Shown here: positions 36,445 to 48,000 of the stretch, piece by piece
Layout of the letters: the number at the start of each line of letters is the position of its first letter
How positions within the stretch are numbered: the stretch's first letter is position 1
Origin: Euglena gracilis
Taxonomy: Eukaryota; Euglenida; Euglenophyceae; Euglenales
NCBI GenBank assembly: GCA_039621445.1
Contig: CP154954.1
Location: forward strand, 53,171,357-53,235,356
Reading direction: 5' to 3'
Length of the DNA stretch: 64,000 nucleotides
Notes under the pieces: model-generated
Databases searched by the model: none
What the model saw: the letters and a program-made list of their open reading frames with translations, nothing else
Told to the model about the DNA's origin: nothing
Program-made: the position numbers and the translations under genes

Positions 36445-36978
36445 GTGCTACTCGCCACCCCATCCGACGTGCGCCTTCTGGGGAAAATCCCTCCGCCGGT
36501 ACACCGAGCACCCAAAGATCTTCCAAGACCACCAGCCTGCGTCACACTTTCAGATATAATTGAAATTTTCTTGGGTAGTAGCGTCATCTTTGCATCTCAG
36601 AACAAGGATACGTTTGCAAGGTTTTGTGACGAACTGATATTGCATGTAAGTTCCATCCGTTCACATCTTCCCGAAGATGCGGATGGGCGGGCGCTTCTGG
36701 TGGCTGATGCAGCTCCCCAGCATGGAGATTGTGGGAAGTTGCAAGACGCCGGGATTCGTGTGGTGGTGATCCCAAAGAATATGACCCATGTTTTCCAACC
36801 TGCGGACCAATTCGTGATCGCTTGTTTGAAGGCAACACACAAGACGCATGGGATAATTGGTTGGAAGATATATTTGCCAAGCATTCTAACAATGAAAGCC
36901 CTGGCTGAAGTAATGGTGTCACATATGCCCACTTTGCGAAAGCGCAAATATGCATTTATTGCTGAAATCGTTGTTTGA
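36445..36978 (+). pseudogene. DDE (pogo/CENP-B-type) transposase remnant, left copy
   Basis: The open frame contains [16 protein letters not shown], then [20 protein letters not shown] and VIACLKA. This matches the second and third catalytic Asp blocks of pogo/Jerky-type DDE enzymes (LLxDNAPxH ... LPPNxTxxxQPxDQ). The first Asp block and the DNA-binding domain are not recognised. AP in place of NAP after the second Asp is unusual. Confidence 0.75.
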
Positions 36979-37480
36979 CTTCGGCACAAAAATTGTGGGT
37001 TGAGAAAAATAGTTAAACAACCAAGGAATTGCCCCTTTTTGAGCCAACAAATGCACGGAAAAGATAGGCCTGGTTCGGGGTGCCCAAAAAATGGCTTTTC
37101 GTCACCCGTGACTTCCCCCTGTGACCCCCCCCCCCCGACCAACTCCAGCCTCTCTATCTGTCAAACAACGTCATCAGCAATTGACCGCCTCTCTGCCGCC
37201 ATCATCCGTCGCTCTTGGGATGCCACTGGCATTCTGGGCTCCATCTGGGCCAATGTCCCGTCTGTTCAGCCGATGCTGGAGACCAGGCTTTTTTAAGAGG
37301 GTTTTTTGATTCTTGCTATTAAAATTTGTTGTTTTTTGATGCAATTTTGCCTTTCCGGGTATTTGCCTTCTGGGGAATTTGGAGGGAAGCCTGATGGAAG
37401 TCATGCAAGCCACACTTCAGCCAGAAACCCTATATCCCTGTGAGTGTGGTGTACAAACTGCCCGAAAATGTGTTGTTTGT

Positions 37481-37493
37481 NNNNNNNNNNNNN
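37481..37493. other. assembly gap (13 N) between two contigs
   Basis: Thirteen N. The left flank is the middle of a transposon; the right flank is a flippase intron repeat that belongs 25 kb upstream in the locus. The two flanks are therefore not neighbours in the gene. Confidence 0.99.
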
Positions 37494-37730
37494 GCAAAAA
37501 AGGCACAAAAATTGAAAATGTGCAAAATTGGGCAAAAGATGCGCAAAAAAGGCGCAAAAATTGAAAATGTGCAAAATTGGGCAAAAAATGCGCAAAAAAA
37601 TGGACAGTGTGCAAAAATGGAGGGGGGGGGGGGAATTGCAAAAAAATGCGCAAAAATGCGCATTTTGAAAAATTGACAAAAATGCGCAAAAAAATGCGCA
37701 AAAATGCGAAAAAAATGCGAAACGCATTTC
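37494..37730. repeat. A-rich tandem repeat, right copy, truncated at the contig start
   Basis: Counterpart of 12435-12662; the right contig begins inside it. Confidence 0.85.
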
Positions 37731-38943
37731 CCCCCCCTGGAGCTGCTTGTTCATTCAGATGACACGGTAGCCGCACGTTTGCACTGCTTCTCATTATTCT
37801 TACTTCGAGTTCTTGTTGTTTTCCCTTTTTGTGTGGGCGATTGCACACTTACGTAACACGCAAGAGAGATGCCCATAAATTCAGGTGCTTCCGTTGCCCA
37901 TGGCGTGGCTGGTGGTCATGCATTGCGCCCATGCACCATGGGTTACTGTTGCAATCGCACGCAACGGCCACATCCATTGCGTTCTGTGCCCGGCAGTGCG
38001 GGGACTGGAGTTGCTCAGTAGAAAAGACCCGGGCTCCCCTCAACTCCCCCAACCCCTGCACCTGCGTCGTTCCCCATTTGTACCGTATCTCCCGCTACAT
38101 GCTCCCAGGGATGACAACTCTCTTGGAACACCGTGTTGTTTTTTTTCCAGAGTCCACCCTCAAGACGACTGAGCAGGCAACCATTCACACACATTGCACA
38201 GAGCCTAAAAAAAGCAACAAAAAGAGTCAAATTTTACCCGGCCCAGTGTAACACCTTGTGGGGAAACCATTCAGGGCTTCAAAAACAAGGGACTCACGAC
38301 GGGGGTTTCAGCCCTGTTTTGAGAAAATTCACGTCACCCGGAGTTGAAACTTGTATTTACATGGTGCACAGCCAGAAAAAAAAAATTTAGGCCTGTTCTC
38401 TGGGTCCTGGCATCGGCAAGGACGCAGGTCCAACCGTGGAGGGTGCCGCGGGGCCAAAGGGTCAAACGATGGGTTTCATAGCTGGGTTTAGAAAAAGAGG
38501 GAAAAATTGCGCAGATGCACAATAGAAAAATTAAAAGATTAAGTAAGTAACTAAGTGCGGGCAAGGCCGCCTAAGAACAGAGTCCATAACTCATGAGTGT
38601 GAGCGGGTTCAATATTAAGAACAATATTTTCAACACAGCTTTCTAATCAGCTTTCCAATCCTTGTCCTAAACTCGGAATTCGAGTCTGAGAAATAATCAT
38701 CATTTTTGAACCGCAATGCTGGTGCCCTGAAACTCACCTCTTCAGAGACGTGTGTCCTTTTGATCCTGTTAGAGAACGCAACTGTTTTCCAGGTTTGCGA
38801 ATTTATTGGTTGGGAGTTCTGGGTTCAAAAGTTTACAACTGCATTAGACCGCTGTTGGAACTTCGCCAAGGAATGCACTTGCTCCTCTCCCGGGCTCTTT
38901 GCAGTGCGGAGGACATTTGCCTTGAGGAAGGTGGGCTACACAC

Positions 38944-39035
38944 CGGTCCATCACATGATACTGCTCCGTGCTGGGAACCGCACAGTAAACCACCATTGTT
39001 ATCCAGTACAGCACGAACGTGCCCCAGATGGCGAC
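38944..39035 (-). CDS. P4-ATPase exon E25 (M9)
   Basis: Encodes [20 protein letters not shown], then [10 protein letters not shown]. Matches M9 with the xxIWG motif. Donor CCG|GTGTGT leaves phase 2. Identical in the left copy. The next exon, E26, is not in this contig. Confidence 0.93.
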
Positions 39036-42000
39036 CTGGAGGGCAACGCCATGGTGCTCGTGCATGGGGGGATCGCCTGCAGAACTCAGGTGCCGAGAGC
39101 AAATATTCAGCCACGTACAAGGTCACAGGTTACTTGGCCTTACAGGTTACTAGGCCAGGAGCGAAGCGCTGAATGGGGAAGAATGTGTACCCCAAAAATG
39201 ACTGGGAATGTGATGTCCGCACTATTGGGACTATTTTTCTGGCCGCAATGTAAAAAAAAAAACTCAAAGCAGCACAGAGAAAAACTTGACCATCTCTGGG
39301 TCTGGGTCCCCAGCCCAAGCTTGGTGCAAAGAGCATCCTCCTCTGGTGAGTGGGGGGGATAGACACACCTACCTCAACCCCAAACATCTTCCCTCCTTGC
39401 GTTGAACACTGCCATGGGGGGCTGCTGAAAGGATTTCCCCAGACCAAAATATATATTTGCAGTTGGGATAAAAATCAGCGTACAGATGGTCATCGTCCAA
39501 AAAAAAGCAACTAGAGTAATGGCGATTAACCAATGGGGGAGGGTTAAACGTTGTACTTTGGTTGGTTGGTTGGTTGGTTGGTTGCAGGAGTTTCTAACTA
39601 ATTTTTAATCAAGCATTCTTGCGCTATGCTGGACATTATTCAGCGGCATTCCCTAATCCCTTGCAATGAATGGGGGGGGGGACCGAAATACATTTAAGAA
39701 ACGAAATGCGTATTGTTTCTGCCGATGTTGTTGGGCAAGGTTTTAGGGGAGGGGTGTTGAGGACGCTGGAGTGCAGCACGCACCTGGTTCAGGAGAGCGA
39801 TGGTATTGGACTCCATCAGGAGGACAGCAACCTGGAGGCTCATCAAGGCGCTGTACACCGTGACCGACAGCTTCCACATGTCCGCAGGGTGGCCATCAAC
39901 GGAAGTGTACCCCGCCCTGAGAATCAGCGCAAGGAATCAGAATGAGAAATCCACACGGGGTGGCACGAGGTGCAGCCACCACATGAGGTGCTGCCACCAC
40001 ACACCCAAGCAGGGCCAGGGACAGGAAGAAGCCCGCCGCGGCCTGCAGCTGCGCCCGCCACAGGAAGCCGGTGAACGTGCGGGCGTTGAGGCCGCCGTCG
40101 CCCTGCGTGTGGCGGTAGAGGCGTGGGTGGGCCTCGAGGTGGGGGCGGGGCACGCTGCGGTCCAGCACGTAGAAGAAGATGGGCGCCAGCGTGAAGAGCC
40201 CTGCGTGGGTGGGAAAAGGCGGTATGGCTTGGGTTACGGATCTTTGTGGCTTTTCGCTTGTGACATCAGAGAGCACAACCGTGCCCATCCACCCACACCG
40301 GACTGGGAAACTTATGAGCAAAAAATAACTGCCTATTACGAACTTTTTTTTTTGCATAATTGGCAGTGATATGGGAAAATTTATAGCTTCGATTTTCAGG
40401 TAAAACCCCCCAAACAACCCTTGCTCATTGCCGAGTGGCCGAGTCCTTGGGGCCCTTGCTCCTGGCCGAGTGGCCGAATAACGTGGCGGGGGCAGCGGCA
40501 AAAAAGGATGGTTCCAGAAACTTTTCACCCCCCTTTTTAGGCAAAATTTCTTCACAACGCTGAAAAGGGGGCCAAAATAACTTGGCAGGGGGGCAGGGCC
40601 AAAAGTTGGTTCCATTAAACTGGCACTCCACCAGGTTATTTGGGGGGGGGGGGGTTGCCCAATTCGACCCCAAGTCGGGCCCAAGTCGGGACCCCTATGG
40701 GGTAGGAGTCAGCCAGCAAACTGTTTACAACCAACCCAAATTTGGGTGGGTAATGAGTGTGTGTGTCTTTCCAGCCAGGAGCCTTTTTCCAGCCTTGAAA
40801 CCCCCATCCTCCCCCATCAACGAGTTATATTCTATTTAATCTTGTTTCTGGCCGCCCTTACAGCGCCTGAACGGTAACGGGTTTTTTGCTTTCAGGGTGC
40901 AAAAATGGGTCACAATGACAAAAATGGGGGGAAAGGGCTGACCACCCACTCACCCACCCCATACACAGGCATGCCTTAAAGACCCCCCCCCTCGGGGTCC
41001 AGCTCTGAGGCTTCCCACCCACCCACCCACCCACCCACCAGGATTCCTCCCATTTCCATGCTGGCCGAGGCCAAAATGTGTCCGTGATTTTCTACGATTT
41101 TTCCGTGATTCTCCGTGAATTTCTATTAATTTCCTTCTTTCAAAAAAGGGGGTCGAAAACCACACTCCATTTGGCACCAAAACCACCTTTGGGTGGTTGT
41201 GGCAGCAGATTGTTTCTCCGGAGTATAATCCTTGAGATTACCTAACAATAAAGCATGCAAAACGAAAACAGAAATCATTCTTAAAAGAAAAAACCTTAAA
41301 AATATTGTTCAAAATGTGGCTGACAAATCACACTCACTGGCTTGCAATCCAGCTGAGTGCATGCTCCAATGTAGACCTTCCCGTGCACCACACCAAAATT
41401 TTCAGTAAGCAGCCCCCCCACCCCCCCCCCCAAAGCAGTGTCGCTCTGGGTGGGCTGGGTGGCTGGGCTGAAAATTCTTGACTCCCAAAAACAGCCAAAA
41501 CTGCCATTTTGGGCACATTTTAGGCAAAAAAAAATATCAAAAATGCAAAAACAAAAAAAAACACCCCACCCAAACCCCATACACCTCCTTGTATCGAACC
41601 CTGGGGTCGGCTTAGAAAACCCCTGACATGCACGCACGCGCACACGCACACATACAAGAGCACACACGCGTGCGTACACACACAGACCGGGAAGGGGGGC
41701 TTCACACCATTGAACATGAAGAGCTGGAAGGCATCCCAGAGGGACAAGCCGCTGAAATGACAGAAGAGGTTGAAGAGGAGCTGGATGAAAGACAATAGCA
41801 TCGACTTGTAGAAGCAGTACTGCACGATGTAGCATGTTCTCTGGGGACCAGAATGCACGCAACAGACTGCAGGGTGAGGTGTAACTTCGACATCACACAA
41901 GGAATGAACCACTGTCAAAAAAAAACACTAACGACATTTGCTGCAGACGACTGGCATGTGTGCATCTACAAAAAAGTAAAAAAAAAACCAAATGGAAACC

Positions 42001-45000
42001 ATGAAACTCTTTAAGGACCCCAAGGGGGAGCAGGGCTAGGGCTAGAGATTGAGCTGGCTAAAAATTTGGGCTGGCTGGCTTGTCACCCCCCTGGGGACGG
42101 GACGGGATCCTCGTTGTACCTGAAGTGGGCCTCGCGGGAAAACAAAAAGGGGGGAAATAATGAGCAGGCTGTCTGGATGCGGTATGCATCAGGAATGGGC
42201 AATATCTTATTTCGCAATGGCTGCAAGGTGTATCGCACACTTCAGTGCTCGAAAAAAGACTGAAACGCTCACAGCAAAAAAATGGCTGGCTGGGCTGGGC
42301 TAGTTGGGCAGCACCGCCCCTCTGGGGGCGGGAGGGTGCTGCTGCCGGGCTGGGACGAAATCAACCCGGGATGGTCAGGATTAAAAAAGATGGATGGTGG
42401 AGACCCATTGCAAACAAGCAGCGAAGACACAAACAATGCTTCTGGCCCAACCTGATAAGAGTAATGGCCATGGACTAGCAACAATGGTCGCAGGTACTTG
42501 AACTTGGCGATAGAATACTGCAAAATGAAGGGGAGAAAAAAAGCACTTCACGATAAAACTGGGGGATGGCACATTTACACATGCACACCACACATGAGCA
42601 CTCGGCAGTGTGAGACTTTTTTTATTGAGCAAAAATAAAATGGCACGGGTGAATTTTTTTCAGAACAAGCGCAAGTATTGTTGGGGGCGCAGTGCAAAAA
42701 ATTTTCTGCCCTTCGAGCAATTTTTTTGAAGGTGCTGAGCAAGAATTCTGACACTTTGGGAAACATTATGGGCAAACATTCTGGATGGTTGGTGTAAACT
42801 TTTAAACATTTTGAAATTTTTTTGAAGAAGTATTCAAATGAGTGCAATTACGGTTTGTTTGTGTTGTGCCTTTTTTTTGTGAAGCTTACAAAGAAGTTTG
42901 CCTTTTTTCAGGCTTCTCTTTCAGGAAGTGCGCACCCCCTCGGCGTTGCCATGGGCAGGCAAGGGGGTGGGACACTTTCGACCCCCCTTCAAAAAAAATG
43001 AAATCAGGAGTTCCGCTCTCCTGATCTGTTGAAATCGACAGCATTTTTCGAATTTTCGCACTCTTGACCGTTTAAACCACAATGGAAACCCCATCATCAA
43101 CATAACGCGAAGACGTCCTACTCCACCGCCCACTTTGAGAAAAAAAGATGCACACGTCCGCTGCACGGGCTGCCTGCAGGCCCTCCTTGCCGGAGATGCC
43201 CACCCCGACGTCCGCCTCCTGAAGCATCGCCACATCGTTTCCACCGTCCCCAATGGCCAGCGTCCGCATCCCTGCCTCCTTCACCATCCGGGTCACCGCC
43301 GCCTGCCGGGCACGGGTCACGCGCGTCACGCGTGTCACGTGTGCGAGATGGGAGGAGCTGTGATGCGGGACGGGGTGGGCCAAACAGACCGCACACCTTG
43401 ATGGGGGGCGTGGTGCGGCAGCAGACCACGGCGCTTGCGGCCAGGGACAGGGATAAGAACAACGCCCGGCATTCGTCCCTGCCGGAGGGGGGAGGGGTCC
43501 AGCCAGCCCCTTTTCCAACTGGCCGGCCGGAGCCCTGTATTGGGCTACCGCTCAGTGAAGGTTGCCAGGCCAGACCCATTTGGTGCCTGAAACTCAGCTG
43601 CGTTGGCATCTGACAGGGAAAACTTTGAGGCGAACACCTCAAACGCACTCTTAACCCAACAAAAATCATTCAGAAATACTCATATCCACCATTTTTCCCG
43701 CGGCTTCCTTCAAAAAATATTTTCCCGCTTCGCCGAAAATTTATCGGTTCGCCAAAGCTGGGCTGAGTTGGCTCCAGTTTTCATTTCAGTGGGCACAGCG
43801 GGGGGGGATATGCAACGAGGCTCCTCGAAACATGCAATGCAAAAAAATGCAAAAAAGCGCAAAAAAAAATGCAAAAAAAAGCAAAAATATGCAAATTGTG
43901 TATAAATTCCTCAGGAGCTCCATGGGGCTGTACACTTTTGCATTGGAGAGAACTTAGAAATTTTTCACTTGCTCCAAAATGCAACATTAAAGGAAAAATG
44001 TGATGCAGCCTTGTGAAGTGACATGGTTTATTCACCTGGTTGCAGCCACTTATATTTCATTATCCAACTAAACCCCCCCCAAATAACACCCCCCCCCAAA
44101 TAACACCCCCCCCCAAATAACACCCCCCCCTCGGGGGCCGATTTCGAGCGCCCAAATAACACACCCCCCTGTTTTCCTTTGGTTTTCCATGTAAAAATAA
44201 CACCCCCCCAAATAACACACCCCCCCCTGGAGCCCCAGTTCGGGTGCCCAAATAACACACCGGGGGGGGGGGGTGTTATTTGGGGGGGGGGGTTACTGCT
44301 TATGTGAAATTGGTCCAAAAAATGTCAGGTATGCAAACCTCCAGTTGTGGAGCAATTTGCCTGTGCAAATTCCCGAACAAAATCCGAAAGGCAAAATGTG
44401 CAAAAAAAGAAAAAAATGAAAAAGAATGAAAAAAAAACATGATGAAAATATTTCACAAAATTTTCATTATGCAAAAAACGTATGCAACAAAAATGCAAAT
44501 TATGCAAAAAAAGTGCAAACTTTCAAGGTTTTCAATTATGCAAAAAAAAAAATCATACAACTTGCATATTTCACCCCTATATTTCAACCTTAGACACAGC
44601 CCCACCAGATGCGCGACCCAGCTGGGGGTTGCTGGCGGGGGGGGGGAGATGGGACCTCCTGGGGGGAGTTGGGTCCACCCCTCTGACATACTCCCCAACA
44701 CCCCAAACAGGATCTCCACACATTGTTCCAGCACGGCAGGCCCATACTGCATGGCGAGCTCCAGCGTGTCGCCGGACACCATGAGGACGTAGCCCTTCCC
44801 GCACTCAATCGGCTTATCGGGCAGGCTTCCGGCGCTGTTGCTCAGGGAGTTCCGTTGCCAGCTTTGAGACCTGGAGCGATGTGCCCACCCCGGCATGTGA
44901 AAAACAGGATGAACCAGTGCTTCAACATTCATGCCATTTTTTAAAAACAAATCTGCATCTTCCAAAAGCTCCTAAACTTCTGAGCAGCTGTTCGCCAGGC

Positions 45001-48000
45001 ACCTATGTGTTTCAACAAAAAAGTTTTGTTTCTGGGCTCCACCTTTGACACCAACGTCATCAAACTATTGTCCTGTTGCTTTGGAGAAAAGCCCACTTTT
45101 CAAAAAAAATTGAAACCCCACTTTTTTTAAAAAATGTAATTTCTGAACCGAACAACATCCAATCAATCAACGTCCTCAAAACCATTAAGAAACAACACCA
45201 CAAAGAATTAAAATAACCTAGCATGAATAGACAAAGCACACAAGCACAACAACCCATTGTTGGGGGGGGGGGGCAGACTAAATTGGCTTCGAAATTTTTT
45301 TTGGGAAAAATGGTGGTGAAATTCTTGAAATGGACCCAGAAAATCTGGGTGGTCTTTTGTTTAACTAAAAAAAAAACACATGGAAAACTTTGGCAACTTC
45401 CATGAGGAACAACAAAAATGCTATTTCATCTTGAAAAGAAGATTCCTGAAAACTGGCCAGAGGATTTCTTGAAAATGTGCTTATTGTATTCTAAAATATA
45501 TTTCTGCAGTTTTCGACCACCCAGTTTCGTCTGAGCCAATTAAATGTATGCCGATCTCCCTCCCCTAAAGCAACAACTTGGAGAGGCATACAGCTCGTCA
45601 TCAGTTGGGGGCGTTGAGACGGAGCGCGGCAGCAACGGTGCAGCCTCCCGGAACGTGGGCTCCGTCCGAAGCAGGGCTGCCCCCGGCGGAGCGACGCATC
45701 GGAGATGGCGCCGCTCGGCGTGGCGGTGGTACTGCGGGAGCGAACGACGGGGCCCGCGCAAAGGGACAGGCTGAAGTAAACAACTGAAGCCCAAACTAAC
45801 AACGCTCGTCCCTGTCGACAAACACTGCAAGTTCGATGTGCCTTATAAAACAAAACAAAATAAAGCGGTGTCATGTCTGAAATCTGAATCCATATTTTTT
45901 GACGAACGAAATAGAAGCAATTTGGAAGGGCAGTCGGTAAGTTCGCCAAACTCTCTCTCCAAGAAGAAAGAAAAGAGACACTAAATTCTTCATTCTTCGG
46001 AGTGATAGAAGCGATCTGGCAGAAAGATGATGATCCAAAGAGCGCTCCTCACAGAAATAAGAATGCACACCTTGAACTGTATGTCCTTCAAGCAGGCTAT
46101 CACTTCGGAACACGTAGACCCTACAACTACCTGAGCAAGAAGAAATTCAAACAGTTAACGTTGCAAAAATTTAAAAACATCGGTGATTTTTTGAACGGGT
46201 ATCAAAGAGAGTTCTACCCCGCAAAAACGACCACGGGAAACAAACGTTGAAGGCATGTGGATACGGAGAAACAATCTCCGGGCTGTCCAGGCTGTCATTT
46301 TTGCAATTTCCTAATCCATCCACACTGACGGTTGGTCAAGGATTTGGGGGGGGGAGGCGAGTAGTGTTTGCAAAAGTGGTATCAAACTTGACCTGTGGGT
46401 GGGGAGTAGGCAGGGATTGTCTCAAGCACCGGCTGAAAAGGGTGGACCACCCCTGGGGCTGGGGGTCCAGCTTCCAGTCCAGGGTAAAGGGGGGGGGTTC
46501 GGTCAGCTGCCGGGCTGGAGCAGCTCCGACCCGAAAACAGGCAAAAAAAATATATCAATCCAGCTGGGTTGGGTGGAAACCCACAACCCCTCAAATATAT
46601 GCCATTTTGACTTTTCCTCGAAATTTTCGGCCCTTTGCAGAACAAAAAAATTTTCAGCCCAGCCCCGCTGCGCCGGGCTGGCCCCGACATCATTTCTCCA
46701 GACCCCCTGGGGGGGGGGGGTCGCAGCCCATAGCTGGGAGCTGCTGGCTGGACAAAAGGTGCCGGTTGGTTGGGCCTGTTCCTGGGGGTGGGGCACCACT
46801 TGAGAAAAAACCTGGGAGTAGTTCCCATGGTGAAAGTGTGTGACCACCGGAGTACCAAGCAGGTTCTTTGGGGAAGAAGAAACTGACACCCCGGACTGTT
46901 ACGAAAAAAAATTTTCGCTTGCAAATTTCTTGACAAAATTGCAAAGAATCAGCCAGAGGGTCAGCCCCCAAAATGCCCCACGCAGCCAACCCTCACTTAG
47001 TAGGACAATCAGAAACTCGCAATCCACACCAGACACTCCTCCTGCTCCGGCAGTAAACTGCAGCTGATCGCCACCTGTTTTGCCGTCTCGAACTTGTCTC
47101 CTGTGGGAAAGCACACCACCTCACCCCTGTGCACATGCACTCCTTTGGGTTTGGGGGGGCACCTGACTGACCTCGTTGGACCTGCCAGGCAGACCTGTGA
47201 GCATCCACAGCGTGATGCCCGCTTGCTGCAGGGCCTGGATGGTCTCGGGCACCGCGTCTTGCAGGCGGTCTTCGATGGCGGACGCTGTGTTGGGCAGAGA
47301 AAGGTGGGCGGACGCACCAGCCTACCTTGAACTCCGTGTGTCCGTTTCAGAGACTGGACGGTGGTAGGGCAGCGGAACTGACCTGTGGGTGAGCGGTACA
47401 AAAAAAGCGGGGAGGCAAACAAGGAAATCAAATCTTCCTGGCCCAAAAGAAGCCACTGCAACAGGTGTGCAATCCTTCCCCAATGCCAAATTGAGAGCCT
47501 TCATGAGGTGGGTTGCCAGGATTTTTCGCGTTTTAGCGAGTTTTTCCAGGTTTAGAGCACGAAATGTGAGGTCCTGGCCATTTTTTCATGGTGTTAGATG
47601 TAAAAAAAAAAAGTGTCTTTCCCAACTGCTCAAAAAAAAAATCAACAAAATGCTTTCATGCCCAGTTCCTTGGTTTCAAATTTTTGTGGATGATTTGGCA
47701 TTAACCTACGGGAAGAAAATCAATACCTTATCATTCCTGCAGCAACACCCTATAAAATAGAAACAGAAACAGAAAACGTTGTGATTGAACGTGTTAATCA
47801 GGCCACCATATGGATACATTTAGACATATGTTTGTGTGCATATAAGGATGGATGCATGGGTTTTCTTAAAAATCCCAGGGGGAGGTCCCACGGGCTGGCT
47901 GAAAAAAAAGGGTGCTGGCTGGACTCCCCCCCCCCGGGGGGGCTGGGGAGTACAGGGGGGGGGGGGGTCCAGCGCTGGCAGCTGGTACCCCAGAAACAAG

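Larger units (their letters stand above)
12435..37480. repeat. left copy of a ~25 kb duplicated block
   Basis: Matches 37494-61608 throughout in the same orientation, with small indels, scattered substitutions and three one-sided insertions. It begins inside an A-rich tandem repeat in the E25-E26 intron and ends at the run of N. Confidence 0.97.
35197..37480 (+). mobile_element. same pogo/Tigger-like transposon, left copy, truncated by the gap
   Basis: Begins with the same CAGGGGAGCG end after TA. Contains the EF-1alpha exon (35447-35576) and a longer open DDE segment (36445-36978). Runs into the gap before its right end, so its inverted repeat is missing only because of the assembly. Confidence 0.75.

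Noticed and set aside
36225-36587. Minus-strand frames over the transposase region
   Set aside because: The conserved DDE blocks are on the plus strand; the minus frames have no motif.
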